From Pseudomonas monsensis (lineage in GTDB: Bacteria > Pseudomonadota > Gammaproteobacteria > Pseudomonadales > Pseudomonadaceae), in NCBI RefSeq assembly GCF_014268495.2, contig NZ_CP077087.1, positions 5,940,001-6,004,000 on the forward strand: a DNA stretch of 64,000 nt, in the 5' to 3' direction. Shown here one piece after another: positions 8,756-16,976 of the stretch. The stretch's first letter is position 1. Every line of letters begins with the position of its first letter. Under the pieces are notes generated by a model. It was given only the letters and a program-made list of their open reading frames with translations, did no database searches and had not been told where the DNA came from. The translations under genes and the position numbers were made by a program.

Positions 8756-9544
8756 ATGACCCGTTACGCACTGATCACTGGCGCCTCCAGCGGCATCGGT
8801 CTGGCCATGGCCGAAGCGCTGGCCCGGCGCGGCCGCAGCCTGATCCTGGTGGCCCGACAGCGTGATCAGCTGGAAAGTATCGCGATCGAACTGACCCAAC
8901 GGTTTGGCGTGGAGGTTTTATTCCGTGCCTGCGACCTCGGCGAGCCTTTGCGCCTGTCCGGTTTCCTGCTGGAACTGGAAGAAGGCGACCGGCAGATCGA
9001 CCTGTTGGTCAACTGCGCCGGCATCGGTACCTGCGGCCCGTTTCTGGCCCAGGACTGGATGACCGAGCAGGATCTGATCGAAGTGAACATCCTCGCCCTC
9101 ACCCGCTTGTGTCACGCCATCGGCAACAGCATGGCCCTGCAGGGTGGCGGGCAGATTCTCAATGTCGCCTCGGTGGCGGCGTTCAATCCCGGTCCGTGGA
9201 TGAGCACCTACTACGCCAGCAAAGCGTACGTACTGCACTTCTCCGAAGCGCTACGGGTTGAACTCAAACAGAGCGCGGTCAAGGTGTCAGTCCTTTGTCC
9301 CGGACCGACCCGCACCGGGTTCTTCCGCACCGCACAGCTCAACGACGACAAACTCAAGAACAGCAAGCTGCTGATGAGCCCCGAGGAAGTCGCGCTGTAC
9401 ACCGTGCGCGCACTGGAGAAAAACCGCGCAATCATCATTCCCGGACGGCGCAACCGCTGGTTCGCCTTCCTGCCGCGCCTTGGTTCGCGTTGGCTCAACC
9501 GCACCATCGTCGGCATGGTCAACAAGGCTTACTGCCCGCGCTGA
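8756..9544 (+). CDS. Short-chain dehydrogenase/reductase
   Basis: NAD(P)-dependent SDR of 262 residues. The glycine-rich cofactor motif TGASSGIG is at residues 8-15, NCAGIG follows near residue 85, and the catalytic Tyr152-x-x-x-Lys156 lies in TYYASK, with a Ser upstream in NVASVAAF. The ATG at 8756 (MTRYALITG) has GGAGA 5 bp upstream. An ATG at 8744 overlaps that Shine-Dalgarno and is unlikely. The C-terminal NRWFAFLPRLGSRWLNR resembles SDRs annotated as DltE or sterol/fatty-acid reductases. The substrate is unknown. Confidence 0.88.
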   Translation: MTRYALITGASSGIGLAMAEALARRGRSLILVARQRDQLESIAIELTQRFGVEVLFRACDLGEPLRLSGFLLELEEGDRQIDLLVNCAGIGTCGPFLAQDWMTEQDLIEVNILALTRLCHAIGNSMALQGGGQILNVASVAAFNPGPWMSTYYASKAYVLHFSEALRVELKQSAVKVSVLCPGPTRTGFFRTAQLNDDKLKNSKLLMSPEEVALYTVRALEKNRAIIIPGRRNRWFAFLPRLGSRWLNRTIVGMVNKAYCPR

Positions 9545-9624
9545 ACGGTCCTACGGCAAAACACTGGGCGCGGTCATTTCCCATGAGTACACTCAGGCCA
9601 GCCCCCACAACGGAGAAAACAGCA

Positions 9625-9963
9625 GTGGATACTCTGTTCACCAAGATCATCAACCGGGAGATTCCGGCCAAGATCATCTACGAGGACGACCAGGTTCTGG
9701 CGTTCCACGACATCGCCCCTCAGGCACCGGTGCATTTCCTGGTGATCCCGAAGAAACCGGTGCGCACCCTCAATGACCTGACCGAAGACGACAAGGCACT
9801 GGCCGGACACATTCTGTTCACTGCCCAGCGCCTGGCCCTGGAGCTGGGCTGCGAGGAAGGCTTCCGGGTGGTGATGAACTGCAATGAAAAGGGTGGGCAG
9901 ACTGTCTATCACATCCATATGCATGTGCTCGGTCAGCGCCAGATGAACTGGCCGCCGGGCTGA
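9625..9963 (+). CDS. HIT-family nucleotide hydrolase (HinT-like)
   Basis: Histidine-triad protein of 112 residues, which hydrolyses phosphoramidates such as AMP-lysine. The triad His96-x-His98-x-His100 is in HIHMHVLG, and the fold begins with FTKIINREIPAKIIYEDDQ. The start is the GTG at 9625, preceded by GGAG 9 bp upstream. The open frame upstream overlaps the SDR gene in another phase. An ATG at 9583 is possible but would add residues outside the family. Confidence 0.9.
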   Translation: MDTLFTKIINREIPAKIIYEDDQVLAFHDIAPQAPVHFLVIPKKPVRTLNDLTEDDKALAGHILFTAQRLALELGCEEGFRVVMNCNEKGGQTVYHIHMHVLGQRQMNWPPG

Positions 9964-9978
9964 TTCACCGGACATCCC

Positions 9979-10065
9979 GTGGAAGCGGGCCTGCTCGCGA
10001 AAGCGGAGTATCTGCCATGAATATTTTGCATGTACCGACGTCTTCGCAAGCAAGCCCGCTCCCAC
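9979..10065. repeat. Inverted pair of REP elements
   Basis: Two REP-type sequences in opposite orientation flank about 35 bp: CGTGGAAGCGGGCCTGCTCG onward at 9979-10006, and the complement at 10041-10065. Such pairs are Pseudomonas REP doublets (BIME-like), moved by RAYT transposases in related genomes. No RAYT gene is in this window. Confidence 0.85.
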
Positions 10066-10172
10066 TCAAAGCATGAACGCACAAATCCCGTACCGTACGG
10101 CAAATGACCCAGCGCAAACGTTCCCCGGCCGATTCGGTTAAACTGGCCGCGAGATTCTTCCCGGAGGTCAGC

Positions 10173-10820
10173 ATGACTACCCAACGTCACTACTCGCCAA
10201 TTGACCGTCTGCTGCTACAAGCCGATGCCGCGATGCGCACCCTGCTGCCCTTCAGTGGTCAGCCGTACCGTCCGTCGCCAGCAATTCTGCAGCCGGACAC
10301 GCAAATGAGCGATGAAGACACGCGCCACGTCGCGGGCCTGATGCGCATCAACCATACCGGTGAAGTCTGCGCCCAGGCGCTGTATCAGGGGCAGGCGCTG
10401 ACCGCCAAGTTGCCCCAGGTGCGCGAAGCCATGGAACATGCCGCCGAAGAAGAGATTGATCATCTGGTGTGGTGCGAACAGCGCCTTCACCAGTTGGGCA
10501 GTCATACCAGCGTGCTCAATCCATTGTTTTATGGCATGTCGTTCGGGATTGGTGCCGTGGCCGGGTTGATCAGCGACAAGGTCAGCCTCGGGTTCGTCGC
10601 GGCGACCGAGCATCAGGTGTGCAAGCATTTGAACGAGCACCTGGAACAGTTGCCGGCCGAGGATGAAAAGTCCCGGGCGATTCTGGAGCAGATGCGCATC
10701 GACGAAGAACATCATGCGGAGAGTGCCCTGGATGCGGGTGGTTTCCGTTTTCCGGCGCCGGTGAAGTTCGGGATGAGTCTGTTGGCCAAGGTGATGACCA
10801 AGAGCACTTATCGGATCTGA
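10173..10820 (+). CDS. coq7: 5-demethoxyubiquinol 5-hydroxylase Coq7
   Basis: Di-iron hydroxylase of ubiquinone synthesis that works at the membrane surface. The 215-residue protein shows the carboxylate/histidine ligands of the family: the GEVCAQALYQGQAL helix, EEEIDHLVWCEQRL, and the C-terminal RIDEEHHAESAL. The ATG at 10173 follows an ideal GGAGG (10163-10167). An upstream in-frame ATG at 10104 would add 23 residues and is not supported. Confidence 0.95.
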   Translation: MTTQRHYSPIDRLLLQADAAMRTLLPFSGQPYRPSPAILQPDTQMSDEDTRHVAGLMRINHTGEVCAQALYQGQALTAKLPQVREAMEHAAEEEIDHLVWCEQRLHQLGSHTSVLNPLFYGMSFGIGAVAGLISDKVSLGFVAATEHQVCKHLNEHLEQLPAEDEKSRAILEQMRIDEEHHAESALDAGGFRFPAPVKFGMSLLAKVMTKSTYRI

Positions 10821-10886
10821 TGGCCCGGGTGCGTTAGGGCCTCATCGCTGGCAGGCCTGCTCCCACAGGGCCCGGTATTTTGGCAA

Positions 10887-10923
10887 TAAAAAAGGCGACT
10901 ACCGCAAAGTAGTCGCCTTTTTT
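10887..10923. terminator. Bidirectional terminator between coq7 and speD
   Basis: AAAAAAGGCGACTA-CCGCAAAG-TAGTCGCCTTTTTT forms a perfect stem with A and T tracts on both sides, between convergent coq7 and speD. A single REP-like sequence lies just before it (about 10841-10868). Confidence 0.92.
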
Positions 10924-10936
10924 GTGCCCGAAGATC

Positions 10937-11731
10937 TTACGCTGACATGTTGCGCGCGTAGAAGATCTCCAGCATTTCGTGTTTCACCCGGTCGGTCACC
11001 TGAGCACGCTGTTCAGAGGACAGGTTACTGGTGGCGTCGCCGAACAGGTAATTGTCCAGTTCGAAGTCCTTCAGCAGCATTTTGGTGTGGAACAGGTTTT
11101 CCTGATACACGTTCACGTCGGTCATCTGGTAAGCGTCGCGGGTGTCTTCGGACAGGTAGTTCTGGATTGAATTGATCTCGTGGTCGATGAAGTGCTTGTT
11201 GCCTTCAACATCACGGGTGAAGCCGCGCACACGATAATCCACGGTGACGATGTCCGAATCGAACTGGTGAATGAGAAAGTTGAGCGCCTTGAGCGGTGAA
11301 ATCACACCACACGTCGACACGTCGATGTCCACACGGAACGTCGCAATACCGTCGTCCGGATGGATTTCCGGGTAGGTGTGCACCGTAATGTGGCTCTTGT
11401 CGAGGTGGGCAAGGATGATTTCGGGCAAGGGGCCCGGAGACTCTTCGATCTGACTTTCGGTCGGGGTCACTGGTTCTTCAGAAATCAGAATCGTGACACT
11501 GGCGCCCTGAGGCTCGTAGTCCTGACTGGCAATGTTCAGGATGTTGGCACCAATGATCTCGACAACTTCCGTGAGAATCTGCGTCAGGCGTTTCGCGTTG
11601 TACTCTTGATTGATGTACTCGACGTAGGCCTGCTGGTCTTGCGGGGTTTCCGCATAACAGATGTCATAGATGTTGAAGCTCAAGGTCTTGGTCAGGTTAT
11701 TGAACCCGTGGAGCTTGAGTTTGCTTTTCAC
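10937..11731 (-). CDS. speD: S-adenosylmethionine decarboxylase proenzyme
   Basis: Pyruvoyl enzyme that supplies the aminopropyl donor for spermidine. The 264-residue proenzyme self-cleaves before Ser113 in DKSHITVHTYPE. This corresponds to the Lys-Ser site of the E. coli enzyme and leaves a pyruvoyl group on the alpha chain. The start is the GTG at 11731, giving the usual length and a GAGAG upstream. A longer frame to 11773 would add a basic stretch not typical of the family. speE is not in the window. Confidence 0.94.
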   Translation of the reverse strand: MKSKLKLHGFNNLTKTLSFNIYDICYAETPQDQQAYVEYINQEYNAKRLTQILTEVVEIIGANILNIASQDYEPQGASVTILISEEPVTPTESQIEESPGPLPEIILAHLDKSHITVHTYPEIHPDDGIATFRVDIDVSTCGVISPLKALNFLIHQFDSDIVTVDYRVRGFTRDVEGNKHFIDHEINSIQNYLSEDTRDAYQMTDVNVYQENLFHTKMLLKDFELDNYLFGDATSNLSSEQRAQVTDRVKHEMLEIFYARNMSA

Positions 11732-11969
11732 CGTTGGAAACTCTCTGTGCTTGCGGCGCAGCCGCGTGATCAAGCATGCCCGTCAAATGCGAACAACGCA
11801 CTTGCGTAGGACGGTTAACACCTCTTCACGATGGCGATTCTGGTTATATGTACAGGCGGATGACCCGTCGGCTGACCGGTCACTGCCCTGAAAAAAGTGG
11901 CGCATCATGCAGACGTCAGCGGGGGGATCGCCAGAGTCTGCACTGCTTTTATGATAGTTGAGTGTCGGT

Positions 11970-12392
11970 TCAACCGAGTTCGACGATTTCGTACTCGTGG
12001 GTAATGTCCACGCCCGCAGCGCCGAGCATGATCGAGGCCGAGCAGTACTTTTCCGCAGACAGCTCGACGGCGCGTTTGACCTGGGCTTCTTTCAAGCCCC
12101 GGCCCTTGACCACGAACTTCATGTGGATCTTGGTGAACACCTTCGGATCTTCGGTCGCACGCTCGGCATCGAGAAAGGCTTCACAGCTTTCAACGGCCTG
12201 ACGGGATTTCTTCAGAATGCTGACCACGTCGAAGTTGCTGCAACCGCCAACACCCAGCAGGAGCATTTCCATCGGCCGAACCCCCAGATTGCGACCACCG
12301 GCGTCCGGCGGACCGTCCATCACCACGACATGACCGCTACCGGATTCGCCGAGGAACATGGCTTCGCCAGCCCATTGGATGCGTGCCTTCAT
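11970..12392 (-). CDS. OsmC-family protein (YhfA-like)
   Basis: Small peroxidase-fold protein of 140 residues, related to OsmC/Ohr and close to E. coli YhfA. The two family cysteines are visible: Cys51 in GVGGCSNFDVVSIL and Cys117 in EKYCSAS. The ATG at 12392 (MKARIQWAG) has GGAG upstream, and the longer frame to 12434 is probably leader. It is divergent from vfr. From memory, an OsmC-like gene next to crp is common in gammaproteobacteria, so its expression may be tied to Vfr. Confidence 0.88.
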   Translation of the reverse strand: MKARIQWAGEAMFLGESGSGHVVVMDGPPDAGGRNLGVRPMEMLLLGVGGCSNFDVVSILKKSRQAVESCEAFLDAERATEDPKVFTKIHMKFVVKGRGLKEAQVKRAVELSAEKYCSASIMLGAAGVDITHEYEIVELG

Positions 12393-12525
12393 CGCCAAGA
12401 CTCCACTGTAAAAAAAGGGTCGCCAGCTTAGCACAGGGATTCATTCTGACAGTGGGCGCCGATCGTGGGACGCATGCGTCTACGGCGTAGGTAATTTCTC
12501 GAATTTTCGACGAAGTGTCTGGTAA

Positions 12526-12552
12526 GCTGGCGCCAATTCGCTGGCGCCAATT
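12526..12552. repeat. Tandem 13-bp repeat with TGGCGCCA cores
   Basis: GCTGGCGCCAATT occurs at 12526-12538 and again at 12540-12552, so the period is 14 bp. Each copy holds the palindrome TGGCGCCA. The repeat lies 77 bp upstream of the vfr start in the divergent region shared with the OsmC-like gene. It could be a paired operator, but no regulator is assigned. Confidence 0.5.
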
Positions 12553-12629
12553 GTCAGCCTGTGTAGCGACCGCCTTCAGCGCCTCATAAAAAATCAAACA
12601 TCACCGTGCAGTCTTTTCGGGATACAACC

Positions 12630-13274
12630 ATGGTTGCTATTACCCCCACACCCAAAATCAAGAACCTCGACAAGCTGTTGATGCATTGCCAGCGCCGTCG
12701 CCATGCGGCCAAGAGCAATATCATTTGTGCGGGTGATCGCTCGGACACGCTGTATTTCATTATCAAGGGCTCGGTGACGATCCTGATCGAGGATGACGAC
12801 GGCCGCGAGATGATCATCGCCTACCTGAACGCCGGAGACTTCTTCGGTGAACTGGGCCTGTTCGAACAGGCGGGCCAGGAACAGGAGCGCAGTGCCTGGG
12901 TGCGGGCGAAGGTCGAATGCGAAACGGCCGAAATCAGTTACGCCAAGTTTCGCGAACTGTCCCAACAGGACCCGGACATTCTTTACGTCCTCAGCGGACA
13001 AATCGCACAACGTCTGCGCAACACCACGCGTAAGGTCGGCGACCTGGCGTTCTTCGACGTCACCGGTCGTGTGGCCCGCTGCCTGCTGGAGCTGTGCAAG
13101 CAACCGGACGCCATGACTCACCCGGACGGCATGCAGATCAAGGTGACCCGTCAGGAAATCGGGCGGATTGTCGGGTGTTCGCGGGAGATGGTCGGTCGCG
13201 TGCTCAAGGATCTTGAAGAACGCAACCTGGTCGATGTGAAAGGCAAGACCATGGTGGTCTTCGGCACCCGCTAA
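12630..13274 (+). CDS. vfr: cAMP-responsive global regulator Vfr/CRP
   Basis: CRP-family activator of 214 residues. An N-terminal cyclic-nucleotide-binding domain (about 20-110; GDFFGELGLFEQ is the phosphate-binding cassette) is joined by a dimerisation helix to a C-terminal winged helix-turn-helix (about 165-200; VTRQEIGRIVGCSREMVGRVLKDLEE). The whole sequence reads as the Pseudomonas Vfr/Crp protein. The ATG at 12630 gives the expected length, and an ATG at 12606 would add 8 residues. In P. aeruginosa, Vfr controls virulence and cAMP genes. In soil pseudomonads its role in carbon repression is minor. Confidence 0.95.
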   Translation: MVAITPTPKIKNLDKLLMHCQRRRHAAKSNIICAGDRSDTLYFIIKGSVTILIEDDDGREMIIAYLNAGDFFGELGLFEQAGQEQERSAWVRAKVECETAEISYAKFRELSQQDPDILYVLSGQIAQRLRNTTRKVGDLAFFDVTGRVARCLLELCKQPDAMTHPDGMQIKVTRQEIGRIVGCSREMVGRVLKDLEERNLVDVKGKTMVVFGTR

Positions 13275-13284
13275 GCGCGCAACG

Positions 13285-13983
13285 TCAGGCGCTGTAGACC
13301 TGCGCCAGCATCAGACGAAACAGCTCATCAAGACGCGCCAATGCATTTGGCGCGGCGAACTTCTCGTGCAGGGCAATGTGGCTTTCAGCCCGCACCCGCT
13401 GCTCCAGACCGCAGGCTTCATTGAAGCGATTGACGGCCGCCACCATCGACTCGCGCTCGTTATCCATCAGCATCGCACCGTGTACCAGACCGACCGGGCG
13501 TTGTCCGCCCTGACTCTGGCGCCAGCGCTGAGCCGTGCCGACCATCTTGCGCCCATCGAGATTGACGTTGAAACGACCGTCGCAGAACGCACCGTCAACT
13601 TCACCCAGGGACGACTGACCACCCAGCTCATCCAGCAATTCGCAGATCGGATCACACAATCGCCGGTAACCGGTTTCGATGCGGTTCAGGTCGCCTTCGC
13701 TGCGGGGCGGAGCGTAGACCAACGCGATGTTGATGGTTGAAGCGGATTGCGGCACCGGCTCGCCACCGGTTTCACGCAGCAGCACCGGCCAGCCGGCAGC
13801 GGCAGAAATGTCGCAGGCTTGCTCGAAACCGGGCAGACGGTTGAGGCGGCGTGGCATGACCAAGGCGTGATCGCTGGGTTGCCAGAACAGCAAACCGAAT
13901 TCGGCGTCGCCGGCGCAGATGGAGGCAAGCAAGTCCTGTTCGGCTTGCAGGCCGGCTTCGATGGTCAGGGAGGTGGGGATCAT
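13285..13983 (-). CDS. Lipoate-protein ligase A-like protein
   Basis: Cytoplasmic protein of 232 residues with the LplA/BirA catalytic fold. Visible features are RETGGEPVPQSASTINIAL (about 70-88), in place of the usual RRxxGGGAVxHD, and the lysine block GRKMVGTAQRWRQSQGGQR, which supplies the catalytic Lys and adenylate contacts. The His-Asp after the Gly-rich loop is absent, so it is a divergent member and the acyl substrate is uncertain. It converges on vfr with a 10-bp gap. A REP-like sequence lies upstream (14030-14058). Confidence 0.75.
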   Translation of the reverse strand: MIPTSLTIEAGLQAEQDLLASICAGDAEFGLLFWQPSDHALVMPRRLNRLPGFEQACDISAAAGWPVLLRETGGEPVPQSASTINIALVYAPPRSEGDLNRIETGYRRLCDPICELLDELGGQSSLGEVDGAFCDGRFNVNLDGRKMVGTAQRWRQSQGGQRPVGLVHGAMLMDNERESMVAAVNRFNEACGLEQRVRAESHIALHEKFAAPNALARLDELFRLMLAQVYSA

Positions 13984-14027
13984 AAGGTTTCCATAGGACG
14001 TTGAGTCTGAGGTGAATCTTATGCCGC

Positions 14028-14060
14028 CTTCGCGGGCAAGCCCGCTCCCACAGGAAGTAC
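14028..14060. repeat. Single REP-like element
   Basis: CCTTCGCGGGCAAGCCCGCT continues into CCCACAGGAA, one copy of the same REP family as the paired elements elsewhere. It lies downstream of trpC. Confidence 0.75.
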
Positions 14061-14080
14061 GGGCGCCTGCGAAGAATCGA

Positions 14081-14920
14081 TCAGTCGAGGGTCGAACCGC
14101 TGACTACCGGACCACCGCGCTCCGGGAAGAACAACCGCTGCAGTTCGGTGCCCGGGCTTTCAGCGCGCATGAACGCCTCGCCCACCAGGAACGCGTAGAC
14201 GTCGCTGATTTCCATCAGCTCGACATCGGCGCGGTTGAGGATGCCGCTCTCGGTGATCACCAGACGATCGCGAGGAATGCGTGGCAGCAGGTCGAGTGTG
14301 GTTTCCAGGCTGACATCGAAGGTGTGCAGGTTGCGGTTGTTGATCCCGACCAGTGGCGTGTCGAGGGTTTTCAACGCACGCTCCAGTTCATCGCCGTCGT
14401 GCACTTCCACCAACACATCAAGACCAACGCCTTTGGCCACCGACGCCAGCTCGGCCATTTTCACGTCATCCAGTGCGGAGACGATCAACAGCACGCAGTC
14501 GGCGCCGAGGGCACGGGCTTCGACAATCTGGTAGGGGTCGATCATGAAATCCTTGCGGATCACCGGCAGGCTGCACGCGGCACGGGCCTGTTGCAGGTAA
14601 GCATCGGCGCCCTGGAAGTAATCGATGTCGGTCAGCACCGACAAGCAGGTCGCCCCGCCCTTCTCGTAGCTTTTGGCGATGTAGGCAGGCACGAAGTTTT
14701 CGCGGATCACGCCTTTGCTCGGCGAAGCCTTCTTGATCTCGGCGATCACCGCCGGTTGCTTCTTCTTCGCCTGCGCCAGCAATACCTGGGCAAAACCACG
14801 GGGTGCATCGGCCGCCTTGGCCAGACCTTCCAGCTCGCTCAGGCTGACGCGAGCGCTGCGCTCGGCGACTTCCTGGACTTTGCGCGCCAGAATGTTTTCC
14901 AGAACCGTCGGTACACTCAT
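14081..14920 (-). CDS. trpC: Indole-3-glycerol phosphate synthase
   Basis: TIM-barrel enzyme that closes the indole ring from CdRP in tryptophan synthesis. The 279-residue monofunctional protein shows VIAEIKKASPSKG (phosphate-binding, catalytic Lys), LSVLTDIDYFQG, RKDFMIDPYQI and the conserved VGINNRNLHTF. There is no TrpF domain, as is normal in Pseudomonas. Its ATG overlaps the trpD stop (ATGA at 14917-14920), so translation is coupled. It is the last gene of trpGDC. Confidence 0.96.
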   Translation of the reverse strand: MSVPTVLENILARKVQEVAERSARVSLSELEGLAKAADAPRGFAQVLLAQAKKKQPAVIAEIKKASPSKGVIRENFVPAYIAKSYEKGGATCLSVLTDIDYFQGADAYLQQARAACSLPVIRKDFMIDPYQIVEARALGADCVLLIVSALDDVKMAELASVAKGVGLDVLVEVHDGDELERALKTLDTPLVGINNRNLHTFDVSLETTLDLLPRIPRDRLVITESGILNRADVELMEISDVYAFLVGEAFMRAESPGTELQRLFFPERGGPVVSGSTLD

Positions 14921-15966
14921 CCCTCATTCTCCACTTTGAATACCGCGGTAAAGGCACCCAACTCCTCGAGTTTTTCCCGAGCGAGGCCGGTGTGCAGAGC
15001 GTCGTGCGCAAGCGCCACGCCTTCTTTCAAACTCGTGGCCAGATCGGCGGCGTACAGCGCTGCACCGGCATTGAGCACAATCATTTCAGCGGCTTTCTGG
15101 CCGTTTTCGGTTTTGCGCTTGCCCAGTGCATCGCGGATCAGCGCCAGCGACGCCTCCGGTCCTTCGACCGACAGCCCGTGCAGGCTCTGGCTCTTCATGC
15201 CCAAGTCCTCGGGCTCGACCCAATACTCGGTGATCTCGTTGTTTTTCAGCTCGGCAACAAAGGTCGGCGCAGCGAGGCTGAATTCGTCCAGACCATCCTT
15301 CGAATGCACCACCAGCACATGTTTGCTGCCCAGACGTTGCAAGACCTCGGCCAATGGCCGGCACAGCGCCTGAGTGAAGACGCCCACCACCTGATGTTTC
15401 ACACCGGCCGGATTCGTAAGCGGGCCGAGCATGTTGAACAGCGTACGCAAGCCGAGATCGCGGCGCGGGCCGGCGGCGTACTTCATGGCTTTGTGGTGGG
15501 TCTGGGCAAACATGAAACCGATGCCGACGTTGTCGATGCAACGGGCCACCTGGACCGGCGTCAGGTTCAGGTAAATGCCGGCGGCTTCCAGCAAGTCGGC
15601 GCTGCCGCTCTTGCCCGAGACTGCACGATTACCGTGCTTGGCCACGGTGCAACCGGCGGCCGCGACGACAAACGAAGACGCCGTCGACACGTTGAAGATA
15701 TTGGCACCGTCACCGCCGGTGCCGACCACATCGACCACACCGTCGAGGGTCTTGAGTTCGACCTGGTCGGCCAGCTCGCGCATCACCGACACGGCGCCGA
15801 CGATCTCGTCGATGCTCTCGCTCTTCATGCGCATGGCCATCATGAACGCGCCGATCTGCGCGTCAGTGCATTGGCCGGTCATGATTTCGCGCATCACGTC
15901 GCGCATTTCATCGGTGCTGAGGTCGAGGTGATCGACGATACGGCTCAGGGCTGTCTTGATATTCAT
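14917..15966 (-). CDS. trpD: Anthranilate phosphoribosyltransferase
   Basis: Transfers phosphoribosyl from PRPP to anthranilate. The 349-residue protein carries the PRPP-binding VGTGGDGANIFNVSTASS and KHGNRAVSGKSGSADLLEA blocks, and LGPLTNPAG further on. It sits between trpG (9 bp gap) and trpC (4 bp overlap), so it belongs to the trpGDC operon. Confidence 0.97.
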   Translation of the reverse strand: MNIKTALSRIVDHLDLSTDEMRDVMREIMTGQCTDAQIGAFMMAMRMKSESIDEIVGAVSVMRELADQVELKTLDGVVDVVGTGGDGANIFNVSTASSFVVAAAGCTVAKHGNRAVSGKSGSADLLEAAGIYLNLTPVQVARCIDNVGIGFMFAQTHHKAMKYAAGPRRDLGLRTLFNMLGPLTNPAGVKHQVVGVFTQALCRPLAEVLQRLGSKHVLVVHSKDGLDEFSLAAPTFVAELKNNEITEYWVEPEDLGMKSQSLHGLSVEGPEASLALIRDALGKRKTENGQKAAEMIVLNAGAALYAADLATSLKEGVALAHDALHTGLAREKLEELGAFTAVFKVENEG

Positions 15967-15975
15967 GGGAAGTCC

Positions 15976-16569
15976 TTAGCGCGTGCCGCCGGTTTGTTTG
16001 AGGAAGTTGGCAAACAGTTCATGGCCCTGTTCGGTCAGGATCGACTCGGGGTGAAACTGTACGCCCTCAATGTTCAGGGTCTTGTGACGCAGGCCCATGA
16101 TTTCGTCGACGCTGCCGTCATCGTGTTGCGTCCACGCGGTCAGCTCCAGGCAATCGGGCAAGGTCTCGTGCTTGACGATCAGCGAGTGGTAGCGGGTAAC
16201 CGTCAACGGATGATTCAGACCGGTAAAAACGCCCTTGTCCTCGTGGAATACCGGGCTAGTCTTACCGTGCATCACCTGCCGGGCACGCACCACGTCACCG
16301 CCAAAGGCCTGGCCGATGGACTGGTGGCCCAGACAAACGCCGAGGATTGGCAGTTTGCCGGCAAAGTGCTTGATGGCTTCGATGGAGATGCCGGCTTCGG
16401 TCGGTGTGCAGGGGCCGGGGGACACAACGATGCGCTCGGGGTTGAGCGCTTCGATTTCGGCGATGGTCAGTTCGTCGTTGCGCACGACCTTGACCTCGGC
16501 ACCCAGCTCGCCGAGGTATTGCACAACGTTGTAAGTAAAGGAGTCGTAGTTGTCGATCATCAGCAACAT
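15976..16569 (-). CDS. trpG: Anthranilate synthase, glutamine amidotransferase subunit
   Basis: Class I glutaminase subunit that feeds ammonia to TrpE. The 197-residue protein has the catalytic triad Cys79 (GVCLGHQSIGQAFGG), His173 and Glu175 (QFHPESIL). The ATG at 16569 (MLLMIDNYDSFTYN) is the family start. The upstream open frame to 16725 is leader RNA, not protein. It heads the trpGDC operon, with a 163-nt leader after the 28-codon leader peptide gene. Confidence 0.97.
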   Translation of the reverse strand: MLLMIDNYDSFTYNVVQYLGELGAEVKVVRNDELTIAEIEALNPERIVVSPGPCTPTEAGISIEAIKHFAGKLPILGVCLGHQSIGQAFGGDVVRARQVMHGKTSPVFHEDKGVFTGLNHPLTVTRYHSLIVKHETLPDCLELTAWTQHDDGSVDEIMGLRHKTLNIEGVQFHPESILTEQGHELFANFLKQTGGTR

Positions 16570-16732
16570 GGCGTTTCGAACCTCTTGAATTCTGACTTGA
16601 AGACAGCCTTCGAATGACTTGCCCGCAGGGCGCTGCACGATGTCGGACGCGCAGAGGGCGTCGGCACAGCGGCATTTCAAACAGGCAAGGAAGGCAAAGC
16701 GATACAGATCCGGCCGGGCCGGCAAAAAAGAT
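16570..16732 (-). promoter_or_regulatory. trpGDC leader RNA (attenuator region)
   Basis: This 163-nt stretch lies between the leader-peptide stop and the trpG ATG. It contains the T6 tract at 16724-16729, an inverted repeat at about 16710-16722 (GCCGGCCCGGCCGG on the minus strand), and further GC-rich pairing potential. I did not fold it, so the exact terminator and antiterminator stems are not assigned. The whole 16570-16976 gap otherwise holds the divergent promoters of trpG and estP. Confidence 0.6.
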
Positions 16733-16819
16733 TCAGGCGCGCCAACGCCAACGGGCGTGTGCCTTGATGACTTGATCCAGTAGTTTGCTGACGATCAACA
16801 CGGGGAAGGTCTCGTTCAT
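16733..16819 (-). CDS. trpGDC leader peptide
   Basis: A 28-codon frame on the minus strand starts at the ATG at 16819, with GGAA just upstream, and ends at the TGA at 16733. It encodes MNETFPVLIVSK... and ends in KAHARWRWRA, with tandem Trp codons two apart near the end. A T6 tract follows the stop (16724-16729), and a GC-rich inverted repeat (GCCGGCCCGGCCGG) lies just beyond. This is the architecture of a ribosome-stalling attenuator. Attenuation of trpE and trpGDC is established in P. putida. The peptide is too short for ordinary gene finders. Confidence 0.85.
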   Translation of the reverse strand: MNETFPVLIVSKLLDQVIKAHARWRWRA

Positions 16820-16976
16820 ACGTTCCGGCACAGTAACTTAGCTGGGCAGAGCGTGCAATATGGCGGTGCTGACGGGGGACAAAACTAAGGGAGGCTTCGC
16901 GACCGATGGCAAAATGCCGGGAGTTTTTGGTACTGTCGTTTCGTTCACCTAAAACAATAAATAAACGGACTTGCTC

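Noticed and set aside
14012..16617. Long rightward frames across trpC-trpD-trpG.
   Set aside because: The leftward trp genes are unmistakable. The frames are compositional shadows.
16820..16976. Attempt to place the trpGDC promoter.
   Set aside because: Only weak -35/-10 pairs (for example TTGCAC with TACTGT) are present, so I do not report a promoter.
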